64,000 nucleotides of DNA from Tribonema minus. Taxonomy: Eukaryota; Sar; Xanthophyceae; Tribonematales; Tribonemataceae. The stretch covers positions 434,001 to 498,000 of the forward strand of contig JAFCMP010000112.1 in the NCBI GenBank assembly GCA_017506865.1, written 5' to 3'. Position 1 is the first letter of the stretch. The number at the start of each line of letters is the position of its first letter. A model generated the notes under the pieces. That model saw only the letters and a program-made list of their open reading frames with translations, was not told the DNA's origin and made no database searches. A program made the translations under genes and the position numbers. Shown here piece after piece: positions 42,995 to 55,182 of this stretch.

Positions 42995-45900
42995 ATGGCT
43001 GCGGATGGCAACAACAGCATGGATGTAGCAGATGCTGGTCCCACTGCAGCTGATGCTGGGAATGATGCCGACAGGCCTTGGGCGGTGTTGCGGCTACTGC
43101 GGGATGAAGACCACGTAAGTTCTCTCTATCTGCAGTCTCGCTCATACGTGGCCATGCCTTTGTTGGTATTTCGCGTGATTACACAGGCACAGGGAATGCC
43201 CGTTGACAATTAACGCGAACATGCTGTCAGCACAACTTCCGGCAGCGATTCCTGGCACATAACTCTCGTTCTGCTATACTCAAACGCTCCCTCGTCGTCG
43301 CTACAGGATGTGGCGTTGCCCGACGAGATATTTATGAAGGGCTTGGAGGCTCAGCTGGGAAGGTTGGACAGGGGCGCAAATGGAAAACTGCAGCAGAAGC
43401 TGAGCCTGGTCAGTGGTATGCATCACTCAATCACATTGTCTTGTGCAGCAGCACTGAAGCTTCACATTTGCAGGCTGCTACACATGCAGCTCAGTAAACC
43501 TGTAAATTTGTACACCGTGGGAGAGTCGTTAACTGAAATCGTGTCAGATCACCTCATGGCGTCCTCAGCATGACATCATGATGTTTGGCGTGTTTCTGCA
43601 AATCCTCAGGATAGCAGCAAGTTCTGGAAACTTCTGCCCTGGCCCACTACTGTATTATATCAGCAGACTGATGTACTGCAGTTTTCATGCACAGACCAAT
43701 ATAAGCTCAGATTCGCCTGGTTTCTTCAAGGCTGCCAGCAGCTGGTTCGACCAACTTGTACTGGCTGCAGGTGTCTACCAGGTCACCTCCTTGTTTCTCA
43801 CATATGAGTCAAGAACTTGCCTGCAGTTTCAGCATGCACTCATCGCATTTGCCATATTCATTGCCTGTGCTGCCAGCCTTTCATCAGCGGCACACACTGC
43901 AGGTTCTTCCTGGACGATGACAGCAGCGTTCGCCTGCAAGACTTTTCCAGGTACGATTTCACCCCTTGTAATCGTGCTACCTGTCCCTACAGCTACTGGA
44001 ACAGCCATGTTGCAGCTGCGATATGCAGTGAGTGGATCTGGTAACTGCCACACCCGGCCACCATGCACCGTATGTGTTTTTGCCTGCAGTGCGTACGCAC
44101 CCGTGTGCTTGTGTGAGATGTGATGTATGCTCAGCTGGCAGCCCTGTAGAGCATCACCACATTGCACAGGCGCTCCGTCACGCCAGCATCATTTGCAGAA
44201 GTATGGCTGCGCCAAGCAGTTGCCTATTGTCGGCACAAGCTACTTGCAAGTGTACAACTGCCAACTGTCCAGCACTGCTTGCTGCGCTCCCAATGTTTGT
44301 CTGTTCTCTCCAATATACTGCAGCAACGGCGTATTTGTGGATGGTGTGCCAATCGGAAAAGGAAACGTCGCGGAGCAAAAACTGCAGGATGGCAAGGTTA
44401 TCGACCTCTTTAGGCCAAAGCACAAGTCGCAAAAATTGCCTCGGTGAGTACTCAATCACAAAGTTATAAGCAGTTGCGTATGACACTGGTTACATAGAAG
44501 TATATATGATCATTATGGTGACTGCGTACTTGACTACATACCTAGCTGTAAAATATTTCGAGTTACACACAGTGGGATCAGCCAGTGCACCCCTGGCGGA
44601 AGCACCCCATTAGGTCTTGGCCGTATTGCATGTGGTGCTATGCAAAATGCCTGTCCAGATGTCTGCCAATAACATGGCTTGGCCTGACATGCCAGGTCGG
44701 CGGGTGTGGCAGTTGCGGGTAGTGTAGTTCAGTCAGCGACCTCAGCACGATGGTGTGTTTTTGATCATCCGGCTTGTGACCTTGTACCCCACAACCAGCC
44801 CCCTTTGCCTCGCCAAGGGCATGGATGCCATCTTGCCATGACCGCGCCTCGGTCCTCGGCGCTGCTGCCGTTGACACTCATCACGTGGCGTCGCTCACAA
44901 ACACATTTTAACATCGATCCCCCGCGCTTCACATCAATCTCCTGTGCTTGTGGCAGCGTCTCGTACACGTTCCACATGCTGGGCGAGCCGCCGTCTGTGG
45001 AGATGCTCAGGAGGGCCATGCTGCCGCCGCCAGCGCCGGCGCTCAACATGCGGACGCCAGTGACGCTGGCCACGGATATTGCGCACAGAGGCAGAGGTCA
45101 GGGCACCCTAATGTTGTTTCACAGCATGCTGACTGTGTAGGTTGCGCCCTGCTCGTGTATGTGGAAGCATGGCACATTGAGGTATGGGTGTGTGATGCTT
45201 GCTGGGGCAGGGTGGATCATTGCACCATATGTTGTTTATGTCGGCAGCTTATGGGTATGTAATGACCAATGCACCTCTATATGTGCCACATGACCGCAGA
45301 GTGCCTATCCGCGATTACGCCCGCATTCGTGCCTCTGTTGCATCAAATGATCGCACCATTCTTGCAACGGTGCCACGTTGCGCATCTCGTTAATTGTACT
45401 TCGAAGTAGTTGAAAGTGTATGTGCCCACCTTCACGGCTCATTGTTGTTTGTAAATATAAATGATTGTATGCGCCCACCTTCATGGTTCATTGTTGTTCA
45501 TGCATGTGTATGTGCCCACCTTCACGGCTCATTGTTGTCTATGGATGTGTGCACGTCCACCTTCAGGCTCTGCTGGCAGCGCATCTGGTGGCGGCACAAA
45601 GGGCCAGGAGGCGCTGCAGGCCATGATCACGCGGTTATCCAGCGACTTGGCCAATCACGTGTCCAAGGAAGCGCAGTACAAGGGTATGTATGTCATTGCT
45701 AATGCTGAGTCTCAAGTTGAACGACATGCACGCACATCGCCATTGTCGGCCTTTCTTCCTACGAGAACTTGAGCATCATCATGTGAAATATTGCATCAGG
45801 GCAGATGAGTGCACTATCATAGACAACCAAAGCAGATGACAAGAAGCAGCTGATGCCGCTGGCATCTTGGTTGTATGACAGCTGGACGCCAGGCAGCAGC

Positions 45901-48900
45901 ACTTGTTGACTATACGTTGACTGCATATGTTCAAGCACCAAGTCCATCCCCACTTGCACAGCGACATCCCCTGACATTGCATCTCATTGCATCTCATCAT
46001 GCTTGTACTGGCATGCAGCTGAAATGCAGACTCTGCAGGACACGAATGATCAGCTCAGAGGCGAGCTGAAGAGCAAGCGGGACGCAGAGCGCGGCCTGGA
46101 AGCTAAGCTGCAGGCGCAGGAGGTGGAGCTCCAGAAAGCCAAGCAGGCAAGTGTCAATGGAGCGCTCACTGGTCTGCGTCTGGACTGTTGATTTTGGCAT
46201 AAAGCACGAAGCACGCAGCTTGCTCAAGTGTATACTGTGAAGTACATTAGCGCATTCGGAGCGTGGTGAATTGCGCGGACAGTCAAAGCGGGCCTTGTCA
46301 TCAGCAAGGATTGGCTGTGGTGAATCATGAGCTCATCATGCGTTGGTATGCGTAGTTGTCGTATATTTAGTTCAATTGCCCCCTCTGCATGTTGCGAGTT
46401 GCACCTACTCCGTCTGTCCAGAGAATTAATGCCAACAACATTGTGTGTGTGTGTGAAGTACCACATAGATACTGGTAATCGCTGCAAGTCAAAGGACAAC
46501 AGTTGCATCTCTGCGTACTTGAGGTGTAATGTGATTAACTGCAGGTTGCACTTGATGTTTGACTGTTGAAGTACAAAGGTCTGGCCTTGCCTTGCCAGGA
46601 TAGGCTGGTTTTGTCATGTCATCAGGCCAATGCAGTGGTGAAGTGGGCCAAAGGCAAAGGCATGGCGTACCAGAGAAGCTGAACGCAGACCTGCACTGTG
46701 CTGATGACGCGCTCACACTGCAACACATCCCCTTCCAGTTTGCCATAGGCTACCTATAGCACAGAGTAGGATTGATGCACATCAATGCATCAGGTCGCTG
46801 ATCAGAGTGACCCTCGTGGTGTAATGGCAAGCAGGAGCTGGAGGATCAGTGTCGGGACGCAAACGAGGCGGCCGAGGCAGCGGCCACGGACGCGGATCGG
46901 CGGGAGCGGCAGCTGCAGCAGGCGCTGGAGAGCGAGAAGGAGGCGGTGCAGGAGGCGGAGGCTCGTGAGGATGCGCTCAAGAGGTCAGTGCGCATGGGGA
47001 CCTTTACACATGGGCCGGAAATGCATTTGCATTTTGAGCAGGCGCAGGCGCAAGGGGGCTGTTGCGTGTGTATGAGGGGGGCAATGCTTGCGGGCAGCTG
47101 CCAAGCGTGCTGTCACAGTAAATGTTGTGGAGAAGGATTGCCCAGAATTGAGGGACAGATCATCACCTAAGTGCAGCAACTGAGGTATCAGTTGCCCGTT
47201 GCTTGCGCACTGAAATGCACCACTGCTCATGACTTCCCCAGCACTGGCTTGTGCTTGCACTTGTTCAATTGTGGTGCACACCAATGGCAGCACTGCAGCA
47301 CCGCAGTTGACATCCCTCCAGCTGATGCACGCTGGCTCATTGGGCCCGTATTGGGCAGGCATACATACCCTAGATACATTGTGCAAACAGAAACGCTCTC
47401 CCTTCGGTACTTGGTCAATGATAGAACAAACTGAGCATGCATCTGACCCGACTGCGCGGCGTGCAAGTGGCATCATTGTTGTTGGCGGTGAAAACGCCTC
47501 ACACAGACATTGCAGCCATGGTGTGTTGTGCACTGCACCGTGCACAGCTGTTGAAGTGCAGCATTGAAGTCCAGTTGTGCACAGCCATCTGACGGGCGTT
47601 GTCCCGCTCAGGCGCCTGCTGCTGTGCCCTGTTTTTGGTAAACGATGTCTCCCCACTGATGCAGCATGTGGAAGTCCAGGGCTTGTATAGGAGCACAAGG
47701 AAGCAGCCACCGGTGTTTATCAATGATGAATCATGATTTAAAAGAATGTAGAAATATGGGCGTTGACCTTTTCTGTTGCTGTTGTACATCTGCTTTTGCA
47801 TGGCGCTCCTCTTGCCGTGCGCAGAGACCGAACAGCTCTGGAACAGGAGCTGGCTGACGTCAAGCGCGCACTGGTAGCGCTGCAGGAAGACAGGGCATCA
47901 CTGGAAGAGGTGTGCGTTGTTACTGTTCAGGCATTTGTATTATCAGCGTGTGACTCATCACACCCATAGCGATTAGCACTTGTTGTGGCTGAGGTTGTCC
48001 TTATGTCTCAAGCATGTACACTTAACCAAGCATGTATACTTAACCATGTCCAAGGCGCGCTGCAATCAGTTCTGGGCATGCCCGACACCTACCATGCACG
48101 AATTTCATGCTGTACATTGGCGGCTTTCACGTCACATTATGGCACGCGTCTAAAGCAGTGGTTGCCCTGCCAATGCGTTTGCGTGCAGCGCCTGGCCACG
48201 GCGACGGCGGCCAAGACGACACAGGAGCGGCAGCTGCGGTCGGAAGCTCAACAAAAGCGAGAACTGGAGCAGGTGCGGCGCAGTCAGTAATGACTTCGAG
48301 AGGCCGGTATGTATGCTTGCTGATAGTGATTGTGTGTCTGCAGCATGCACACCTTTGACGCATCTGCACTCATGATGAAGTTTGAGTCATGTGGTGGTCA
48401 GCGTCAACACGGTGCGCTGCCATTGCGAGGACGGCTGTGCACGTCAATGCGAACAGCCTCCATTGTCACAACGACATCTGCACCCCACACTTGCGGCCGC
48501 TCATGTCGCACAACCATCCGAGCCTCTTCATATGTGGCCATTCATCGAGCGAGAGCTGCAAACATCAGCGCCCTGGTACACTGCATCAAGGTCACATCGT
48601 CTCGTGGTGGCATCTGTCGCGCGTATCGCAGCGCTGCGCCAGCCAGGAGACCCAGATCGAGGCGCTCAAGCAGACGGAGGCGGAGCAGCGGCAGCGCTGC
48701 GCAGCGCTGGAGGCAGAGGCATCGGACCTTCGGCAATCGCTGGCGGAGGCGAATGCGCGCGCGGAAGCCGCAAAGAGCGTGCAGCAGACGGTGGAGCAGG
48801 CGCAGGAAGAGGTGAGGGGGGGGCCCAAGGAGGGGGGGGGGGGGGGGGGGGGAGCAGGGGGGGGGACGCGGTGTGTATGGAGGCACGCTGGGCATATGAA

Positions 48901-51900
48901 CAGGATGCTGAGCACCTGCACACGTCAAATGAGCAACGTCGCTGCTGGTGCCGCGCATCACGAATGTTGTGCAATTACAAATGTTCGCAGGTACAGGCAT
49001 TTCATACTGTGCGTCAGCTCATCATGGCGGGCCATTGTCTTGTCGGGATATGGACGTCACCCTTGCCATAAATTGTTAGAGTACGGTATTTTGTGGTGTT
49101 GCTCTTGTGACATGTGCCATGCATCAGGTACTCTACTCTGATTGCGCTGCAGTGCTGATGCACTAGTGGTTCGTGACAACATCCTCCAATGTCACATATC
49201 ATACCGTTCATGAGTAATGTCACCATTCACGTGCAAAGATCCACGTCAGCCTGCAGCCACTTGCGGTCATCTCGTGCCCCACAAACGTCGCCTGCAATGG
49301 TGCGAGAAGCCCGCAGCCAATCGACACCATAGACGAGCGTCGCAATGAGCTTTGATGCCGCACAAGTCTATGCCAGCGCTCATGTCTGTGACACGCAACG
49401 CGAGCGGCTGCACACCATGTACGAGCCCTGTTCTCAGGCGGGAAAGTGCGAATTGCGTGCTTTGGTGCAGACTGCTGCAGCGCGGGCGGAGCGCGACACC
49501 GCTGCCGCCGACTTGGACCGCAAGGCAGCGGAGGCGGCAAGACTGGAGGTATGCTCGTGTTGCACATTGCCATTGAGTGTGCACAGTGTGATGCATTGAA
49601 CTGCAGCCGGTCTGCGCGGCCAGTAGTGGCTTGACGCGCTGTGACGGAAAGGTGGACATAATGAAACTCTAAGCTACTGTCACTGCGTGTCTCAGTGTAA
49701 TTGTAGCAGCTGTAGTGTCTTGCCATGGTTGTCGATACTCGCGGACACTTCCGCATTTACATATGCATGGGACGCTCAGCGTGTCACCTGCGCAGCATTC
49801 GGCCTTTCAAATGGAGATTGCATCAGAGCTTGTCCTATGGTACTGCAAGGTTACTGCTTGACCCATCATACTTCGAAGTACAAGATACAGGCATTCAATT
49901 TGCAAGCGACTGGCTTCTGCAGTGCGCATGTGTGAGCAAGAATGGCAACAAGCAAACACTCTGTGGTACATGGCATTGCATCAAACAGTGTTGGGTTCCG
50001 CCATGACGCTCGGTCATCATGTCACAGTTTGCAGCGTCTGCTCTGTCATCATGCAAAAAGGTCACGACGACCGCAAGACCCATCTGCCACTGCAGTACCA
50101 CTGACCGACTCATCACTGCATAGCTGCTGACACGCTGACAAGGTCTTGAAAGCGGCTTGCAATGACTTGCGCTCACATATACATGCCTCACTGGTGATGC
50201 GACTGCCTGCAGGCCCAACTGAAGTCTGTCGAGGGCAGTCTTGCAGAGGCCAATGAGCGTGTGTCCTCCGCCACGGCAGAGGCGAAGGCCAACATGAAGG
50301 CGCACGAGGAGAGAGCCCGGGCAGCAGTGGCAGAAATGCAGGTGCGCGCGATGTTGCACTTGTGGATGCACTTGTGCATGTTGCAGTTGTGTCGTTCGCG
50401 TCACAGTGCTGACAGGCAGGCCGCAACCGAGCCTGAGTCAGCAGGTAGATGCGCGAGACCGCTTTGACACACATGTGTCGACACGTGTGCATGAGCGGCG
50501 GCGGACTGTGCAGTCATGCGAGCTATGCCTGAGAGCTATGTACGACAATTGTCCTGTGCCGTTTATAGACATGATCAATGCAGACTGCCATTGCGCACGC
50601 TCATTGCCACGTGTGCTGACGCAATAGCCGCCGCCGCATCGACGGGCATGCTGACCCACTCCGGCCCTCTTGTGCTGCTACCTACCTACCCCGCCAACAT
50701 GCAGGCCGTCATGAACAGGGAGAAGGGCGACGCCGCCCGCCTGCGCGAGCGCAACAAGAGCCTCGACAACGAGCTGCAGGTACGCCACGCCGCGGCGGCC
50801 ATGATGCGCGCGTCCGCTGCCATTGCCCAGCCGACAATAGGGGGCTGCACTGGCCCGCTGACCTCTTGCCCTGGGGCCCTTCTGGCAAGGCGCATGGTGC
50901 TGGTGCTTCGGCATCGGCATCAGCGTCTCTTACCACCCTATGTAGGGATCACGGCGCTGCAGTGATGATATGCCGCTCTGCATGACGGCCAGTTGCTGGT
51001 GCCGCATGCCGCTAGTGCTGAGGTGCATGAGCTGCCGCGCGTTGAGTGAAAAGCACCATGCTGAGCACTGCGTGATTGTCACGCATGGCCACGCCATGAT
51101 GCATGCCCACGGCAGCCGTGGGCGCGCATGTAGAGCGCAGGTGATGCCGCTCGCGCGCGCCGCCGCCTTTGCCTGACACGATGGTGTTCTTGCTGACCTG
51201 AAGCAAGCCATCAGAGTCTGATGAGCCATGCCATCATCACAATCAGAAGCAGCCCCGCTAAGTGCACCCACGGTCGCTGCGCGCTGCCCTTCCTATTCAT
51301 ACCTCTTGCTTGATCGGTGCCACCAGAAAGAGCGCAGCGACCGGCGCAAGGCGCAGTTTCAGCTGAGCGAGGTCAACCGCAAGCTGGAGGACATGCAGGT
51401 ATCGACCACCTTCCTTGCATCTACTGCTGTGCTACTGCACTAGCTGTGATCTGCAGCTCAACCTGCATGCGCCGCGTATGTGCTGTGAAGTTTGGCATCA
51501 TGAATGGGGTAATTGAGGGCGCTTTTCATGTTCCCACTGGCTTGTAACTGCTTGTCAGCGCTCCCAACGCATGCTGCGTCGTGGATTGAGGTGCTCAGGG
51601 AACGTCGCGACAGTAATGGTGGCGCAGTCCAGGCGCCGCGTCAGTTGCCGCGCACTAACGCAGTCGCCAGTGTGCCCAGGGATGCAGCGCAGCAGTCACG
51701 AATTGTAGCAAGGCTAGCGGCACAGCTGATGTGCACATTAACATTAACAGTTCCGCCCGTCTTAACTCTCTACCGTATTTGTCATGTTGATTCACATTGA
51801 GCGCGTGTTTGTGAAAATTGCCTTGTTCAAGCTAGTAGCAGCAGAAGGCAAGTCACCACTTCAACCCGAGGCTCTTGTCGCCAGATGACATGGCCTGATG

Positions 51901-54900
51901 ATTTACGCACTGCTGCATGACATGATACACACTCATGCTAAGACAGGCTGGAGTTACTCGCCATCAGCATGTTGCTGAATTTCCGGTCGCCGCTGCCCTT
52001 GCGGTATTTGCACAATTTCATGTATTCTTCATCAATATATGTCCATAGCTCGTGGGTCCGCAGTGCCCCATGATCAGAGACTTTTTTGGCGGCATGGCCG
52101 ATCACTCAATATTTGCATCCCGTGGTGGTGTTGCTGTATACCAGGCGCGCTTGTCTGCTCTGTCGGAGCACGAAGGAGCGCTGAAGCTGCAGCTACACAG
52201 CGTACAACAGGTGAACGACTGGTCACTCTCAATGTCAGCTCCAGAGGCTTGCTCGATGTGCACTTTTTTGTGCGCATCGTGCAAATGTGTCACCGGCTCA
52301 GCAAAAATGGTGGTCTTAGCGCGCTTACTCACAGCAGCGCGATTGCATGGCAAGCAGAGCTGACAATGACGGCGACTGGCTCAAACATTTTTGCAGGACT
52401 CTATCATATCAGTGATGTGCTTTGCGCACGCGCCTAGCCTCCTTCAAGTGCAAGTACTCTTCAAGTGCGAATCATGCATTGCAGCATCACACTTTGCTTG
52501 AGGATGACTGAGTTGACTGCTTTTGAAGGAGCTGCTTTTTGTGCAGAAATGCTGTACTTTCAAGCCTGCTGCTCTTAAAACGCACCTCACTCAAGCGGAC
52601 TCCCAAGCTGTGCCTGCCCTGCACGCAACGCCCTCTGTCTGCAGGCTTTCAGGACCATGATGGAAGCAATGCAGTCACAAGCTCGGCTGGTCGTGCAGGA
52701 GCTCCGTGGTGCCGCCGGTGCGTCCCTGTTGGCCATGTTCATCAAGTCACTGTTGCGCGCAATGAACGTAGCAATGAACGGTAGTACAGTGCTGTCACAC
52801 GACATGAAGATTCCGTACAGCAAGCTTCAAGTTAGATGCCATTCATCTGGGCTTTTTCGCGCCCTGAGCGAGAATTAATAAAAAGTACAGTGCCAGCCTG
52901 GTCCGACGTCACCTGGCAGTGTATGCAATGGACGCCTATTACACTCCCGTGTGACTGTGTGAGTCATGTAGGCTTTGCAGCGCAAGGCGTGGTTGGCGCC
53001 GTGCTTGCGGCATCTGCATCACAGCCCATGACACACCATTGTGAGCGGCACGCAATATCTGTCACGCGTAGCAGCCCGCTGTCGGCCTGCAGCACATCTC
53101 ATTGCGTCGTCTCATTCATTTATGTCATTTGAATATGATGTGACGTGCAGGCAACCCCCTGAGCCAGATGACGCCGGCCGAGCAGGCCCCCTTCAGCCAG
53201 CCCCTGATTGGGGGCCTGAGCCCCATCATCATGAACGACACCGCAGGAGCGGGTGCGGCGGGCGCCTTCGACGGTCTCCATCAGATCAATGGCCACGAGG
53301 TACGGCGGCGCTGCAGTAGCCGACTGCCGCTTCACGACAGGCACAGGCAATCCACAGTTGCGCTGAGCCACTGTCTAGCGCGCGCTCAGTCGTGTAGTAT
53401 ATGCACGTGTTGTAGCAGGGGCGATGTCGCTTGAGCACCCTGCGGTCTGCTCCCTGGCATAGTTCATGAAGCGCGGTGACAAGTGCGGACTGCTCACTGC
53501 TCATCCATGGTCATGATCTGCCATAGATCATCGCTGCATGGTTGCTTTCATCGAACTGCCTGCCGGCCGCGCAGGACGACCGCAGCCTGTCACCAAGTCG
53601 TGCAAAGCGCGGCGCATCGCTCACTGCAAAAAACTACCTCGTGTAACGCGGTCACCCCTGTGCACTGCCGTCGCCGGGTGAGCGCTGCAATTCTGGCGAC
53701 AGCGCGCGGCCCCTGCAAACAGGCTGACAACACCTTTACGTTGCGTATACTTGCCATGTCTGCACTAACTGCAGCTGCAGCGGCATGCCAGCACCACGCC
53801 CACCGGGAGCCCCATGAAGGGTGGCAGCGATGGCGGGTATGAGATGGGGGGGTTCACACAGATGGACGAGGTTGAAAGCGCTGTGCCCTCAAATGGAACC
53901 AACGGGCCCGTGCTTGAGGTGCGTCAACGTTTGCACGTAGAATTTTCTGTGCATTTAAGGTGGTGTGCAGGTGCAATCGGACACGTTCAGGTCCATTGCC
54001 TCTTATCAACGCCACCTCTTTCCGGACGGTGGGTTGTTGTCAGGCTGTGGTGCATTTGACGACGGCACGGCGGCCGCCTTTGTGCATGCGCCGTTACAGG
54101 TGGCAGACAAAAGAATTGTCATGACGTGCTATGTGTGCACGGAAGTGTTGCCCCAGTCAAGGCACCTCTCGCGTGCGCAAAAGCTGTCTTTTCCTGTGCT
54201 GAGAAGTGGCCGTCCATCAACCTTGAAGCAAGGTCAATGGCCTTTTCTCATGCTGTGACGCACCTCCCTCCTTGCATGCCAGCCCTCCAACATGTACTTC
54301 AGAAGTACATGATGTTGACTAGTGCTTCTTCAAGTACATGATGAAATCATGGTCAACTGACACATTTCACTTTGTGGTGCGTGCTGTCGCAGCCTGTCCA
54401 AGAGGAGTGTGGCTCAGAAGAACATGAAGGTGAGCTGGGCTATCATGCTGGGATCTATACTTGAAAGCTGGTGGAACGCCAGAGCCTGATAAACGCAGAA
54501 AATGCAGCACTGCCATAGGTTTGTCGCCCTGTCTGCTCAAAGCGGCGGTCGGTCACTAGTGGCTCAAGCACTCATGCCAGGTATCTGAATCAGTCCCTGC
54601 ATTCATCAGGTTCTCGTGTGCTGTGTGTCAATTGGGCAGCTGCTGACTGCCTCTGTGCAGCAGTGCTCGCCACACCTGCGCACGCATTGAATGCACGACC
54701 CCCTCATCCGCCCCGTGCCCCCCCCCCCCCCCTCCCCCCCACCCCACCCCGCGGCCCTACGCGCCACCGCAGCAGACGCGGCGCCGCCGCCTGCGGACGG
54801 CGAGCCCGACGCCGACGAGACGGGCATGTCCATACCGCCGCTCAACTTCAACGACCGCCGCGACGACGACGACGACAACGACGCCGCGCTGCTGCACGGC

Positions 54901-55182
54901 CACGCGCGACACGCGCCCGCCAACGGCGACGACGTCGAGACGCAGGCGCTCGACGCGGGCGCAGCGTTTGGCGGCGGCGGCGGCGGCATGCGCGCCGCAC
55001 AGCGTGAGGGCAAGGAGAACGCCAGCGGGGACCTGGCGTTCATCGCCACGGCAGCGGACGCGGCCGGCGGCCTGTGCGGCAAGCGCGGCAGCTGCGCCGA
55101 CGACTCGCAGGACTGCGGTATGAATGGCGGCGGCGGCGGTGGCGGCGCGCTGAAGCGCCCTAAAGTGGGCTCATATCAGTGA
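42995..55182 (+). CDS. FHA-domain, long coiled-coil protein with C-terminal KEN box and basic nuclear-type signal
   Basis: Exons: 42995-43114, 43307-43408, 43877-43950, 44324-44443, 44957-45096, 45567-45683, 46019-46146, 46835-46983, 47825-47909, 48189-48272, 48632-48811, 49471-49548, 50213-50341, 50705-50779, 51327-51398, 52145-52210, 52645-52717, 53151-53299, 53781-53918, 54393-54429, 54773-55182. Phases close, giving 841 residues. The FHA domain (about 28-140) has the phosphothreonine-binding set: LGR (57-59), PFISGTHC (75-82), SSNGVFVDG (98-106). Coiled coil follows over about 190-590, rich in Glu/Gln/Arg/Ala heptads. The tail is Gly/Asp-rich with a KEN motif (786-788, an anaphase-promoting-complex degron type) and KRPK (833-836). 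It looks like a nuclear, phospho-peptide-binding structural or cell-cycle protein, but no ortholog is named. The intron at 46147-46834 has a GC donor. The short exon 54393-54429 and the acceptor at 53780 are the least certain. Confidence 0.85.
45397..45408. repeat. Palindrome TACTTCGAAGTA (family copy 2)
   Basis: Perfect 12-bp palindrome in an intron of the FHA gene, directly before the tandem repeat at 45415. Confidence 0.85.
45415..45570 (+). repeat. Tandem repeat in an intron; last unit forms the splice acceptor
   Basis: Three imperfect copies of TGTATGTGCCCACCTTCACGG followed by CTCATTGTTGTT lie at about 45417-45452, 45465-45500 and 45507-45541. A fourth, shortened copy reads GTGCACGTCCACCTTCAG and supplies the acceptor of the exon starting at 45567 in the FHA gene. 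In the first three copies the AG of the acceptor reads AC or AT. Confidence 0.75.
48832..48852 (+). repeat. Uninterrupted G21 run within a longer G-rich tract
   Basis: The intron that starts at 48812 in the FHA gene opens with GTGAGG and then holds G9, a G21 run and another G9 or so within 65 bases. On the transcribed RNA this is G-rich, so G-quadruplex formation next to the 5' splice site is possible. Exact run length may suffer sequencing error. Confidence 0.7.
49869..49880. repeat. Palindrome TACTTCGAAGTA (family copy 3)
   Basis: Perfect 12-bp palindrome in another intron of the FHA gene. Confidence 0.85.
52796..52889 (+). repeat. Dispersed ~90-bp repeat, copy 2
   Basis: Matches 35729-35818 in the same orientation. 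This copy lies in the FHA-gene intron between exons ending at 52717 and starting at 53151. Confidence 0.75.
54291..54311. repeat. Inverted repeat CATGTACTTC-A-GAAGTACATG
   Basis: A 10-bp perfect inverted repeat around a single A, in an FHA-gene intron. It is a variant of the TACTTCGAAGTA palindrome family. Confidence 0.85.

Noticed and set aside
42349..43044. Separate short protein ending at TGA before GMKGN
   Set aside because: The TGA is the selenocysteine codon; the SelT C-terminal half and a SECIS lie downstream.
53965..54258. Extra FHA-gene exon (VQSDTFRSIASYQRH)
   Set aside because: An acceptor exists, but no donor gives a frame that continues to the final exon; 53918 to 54393 to 54773 closes in phase without it.
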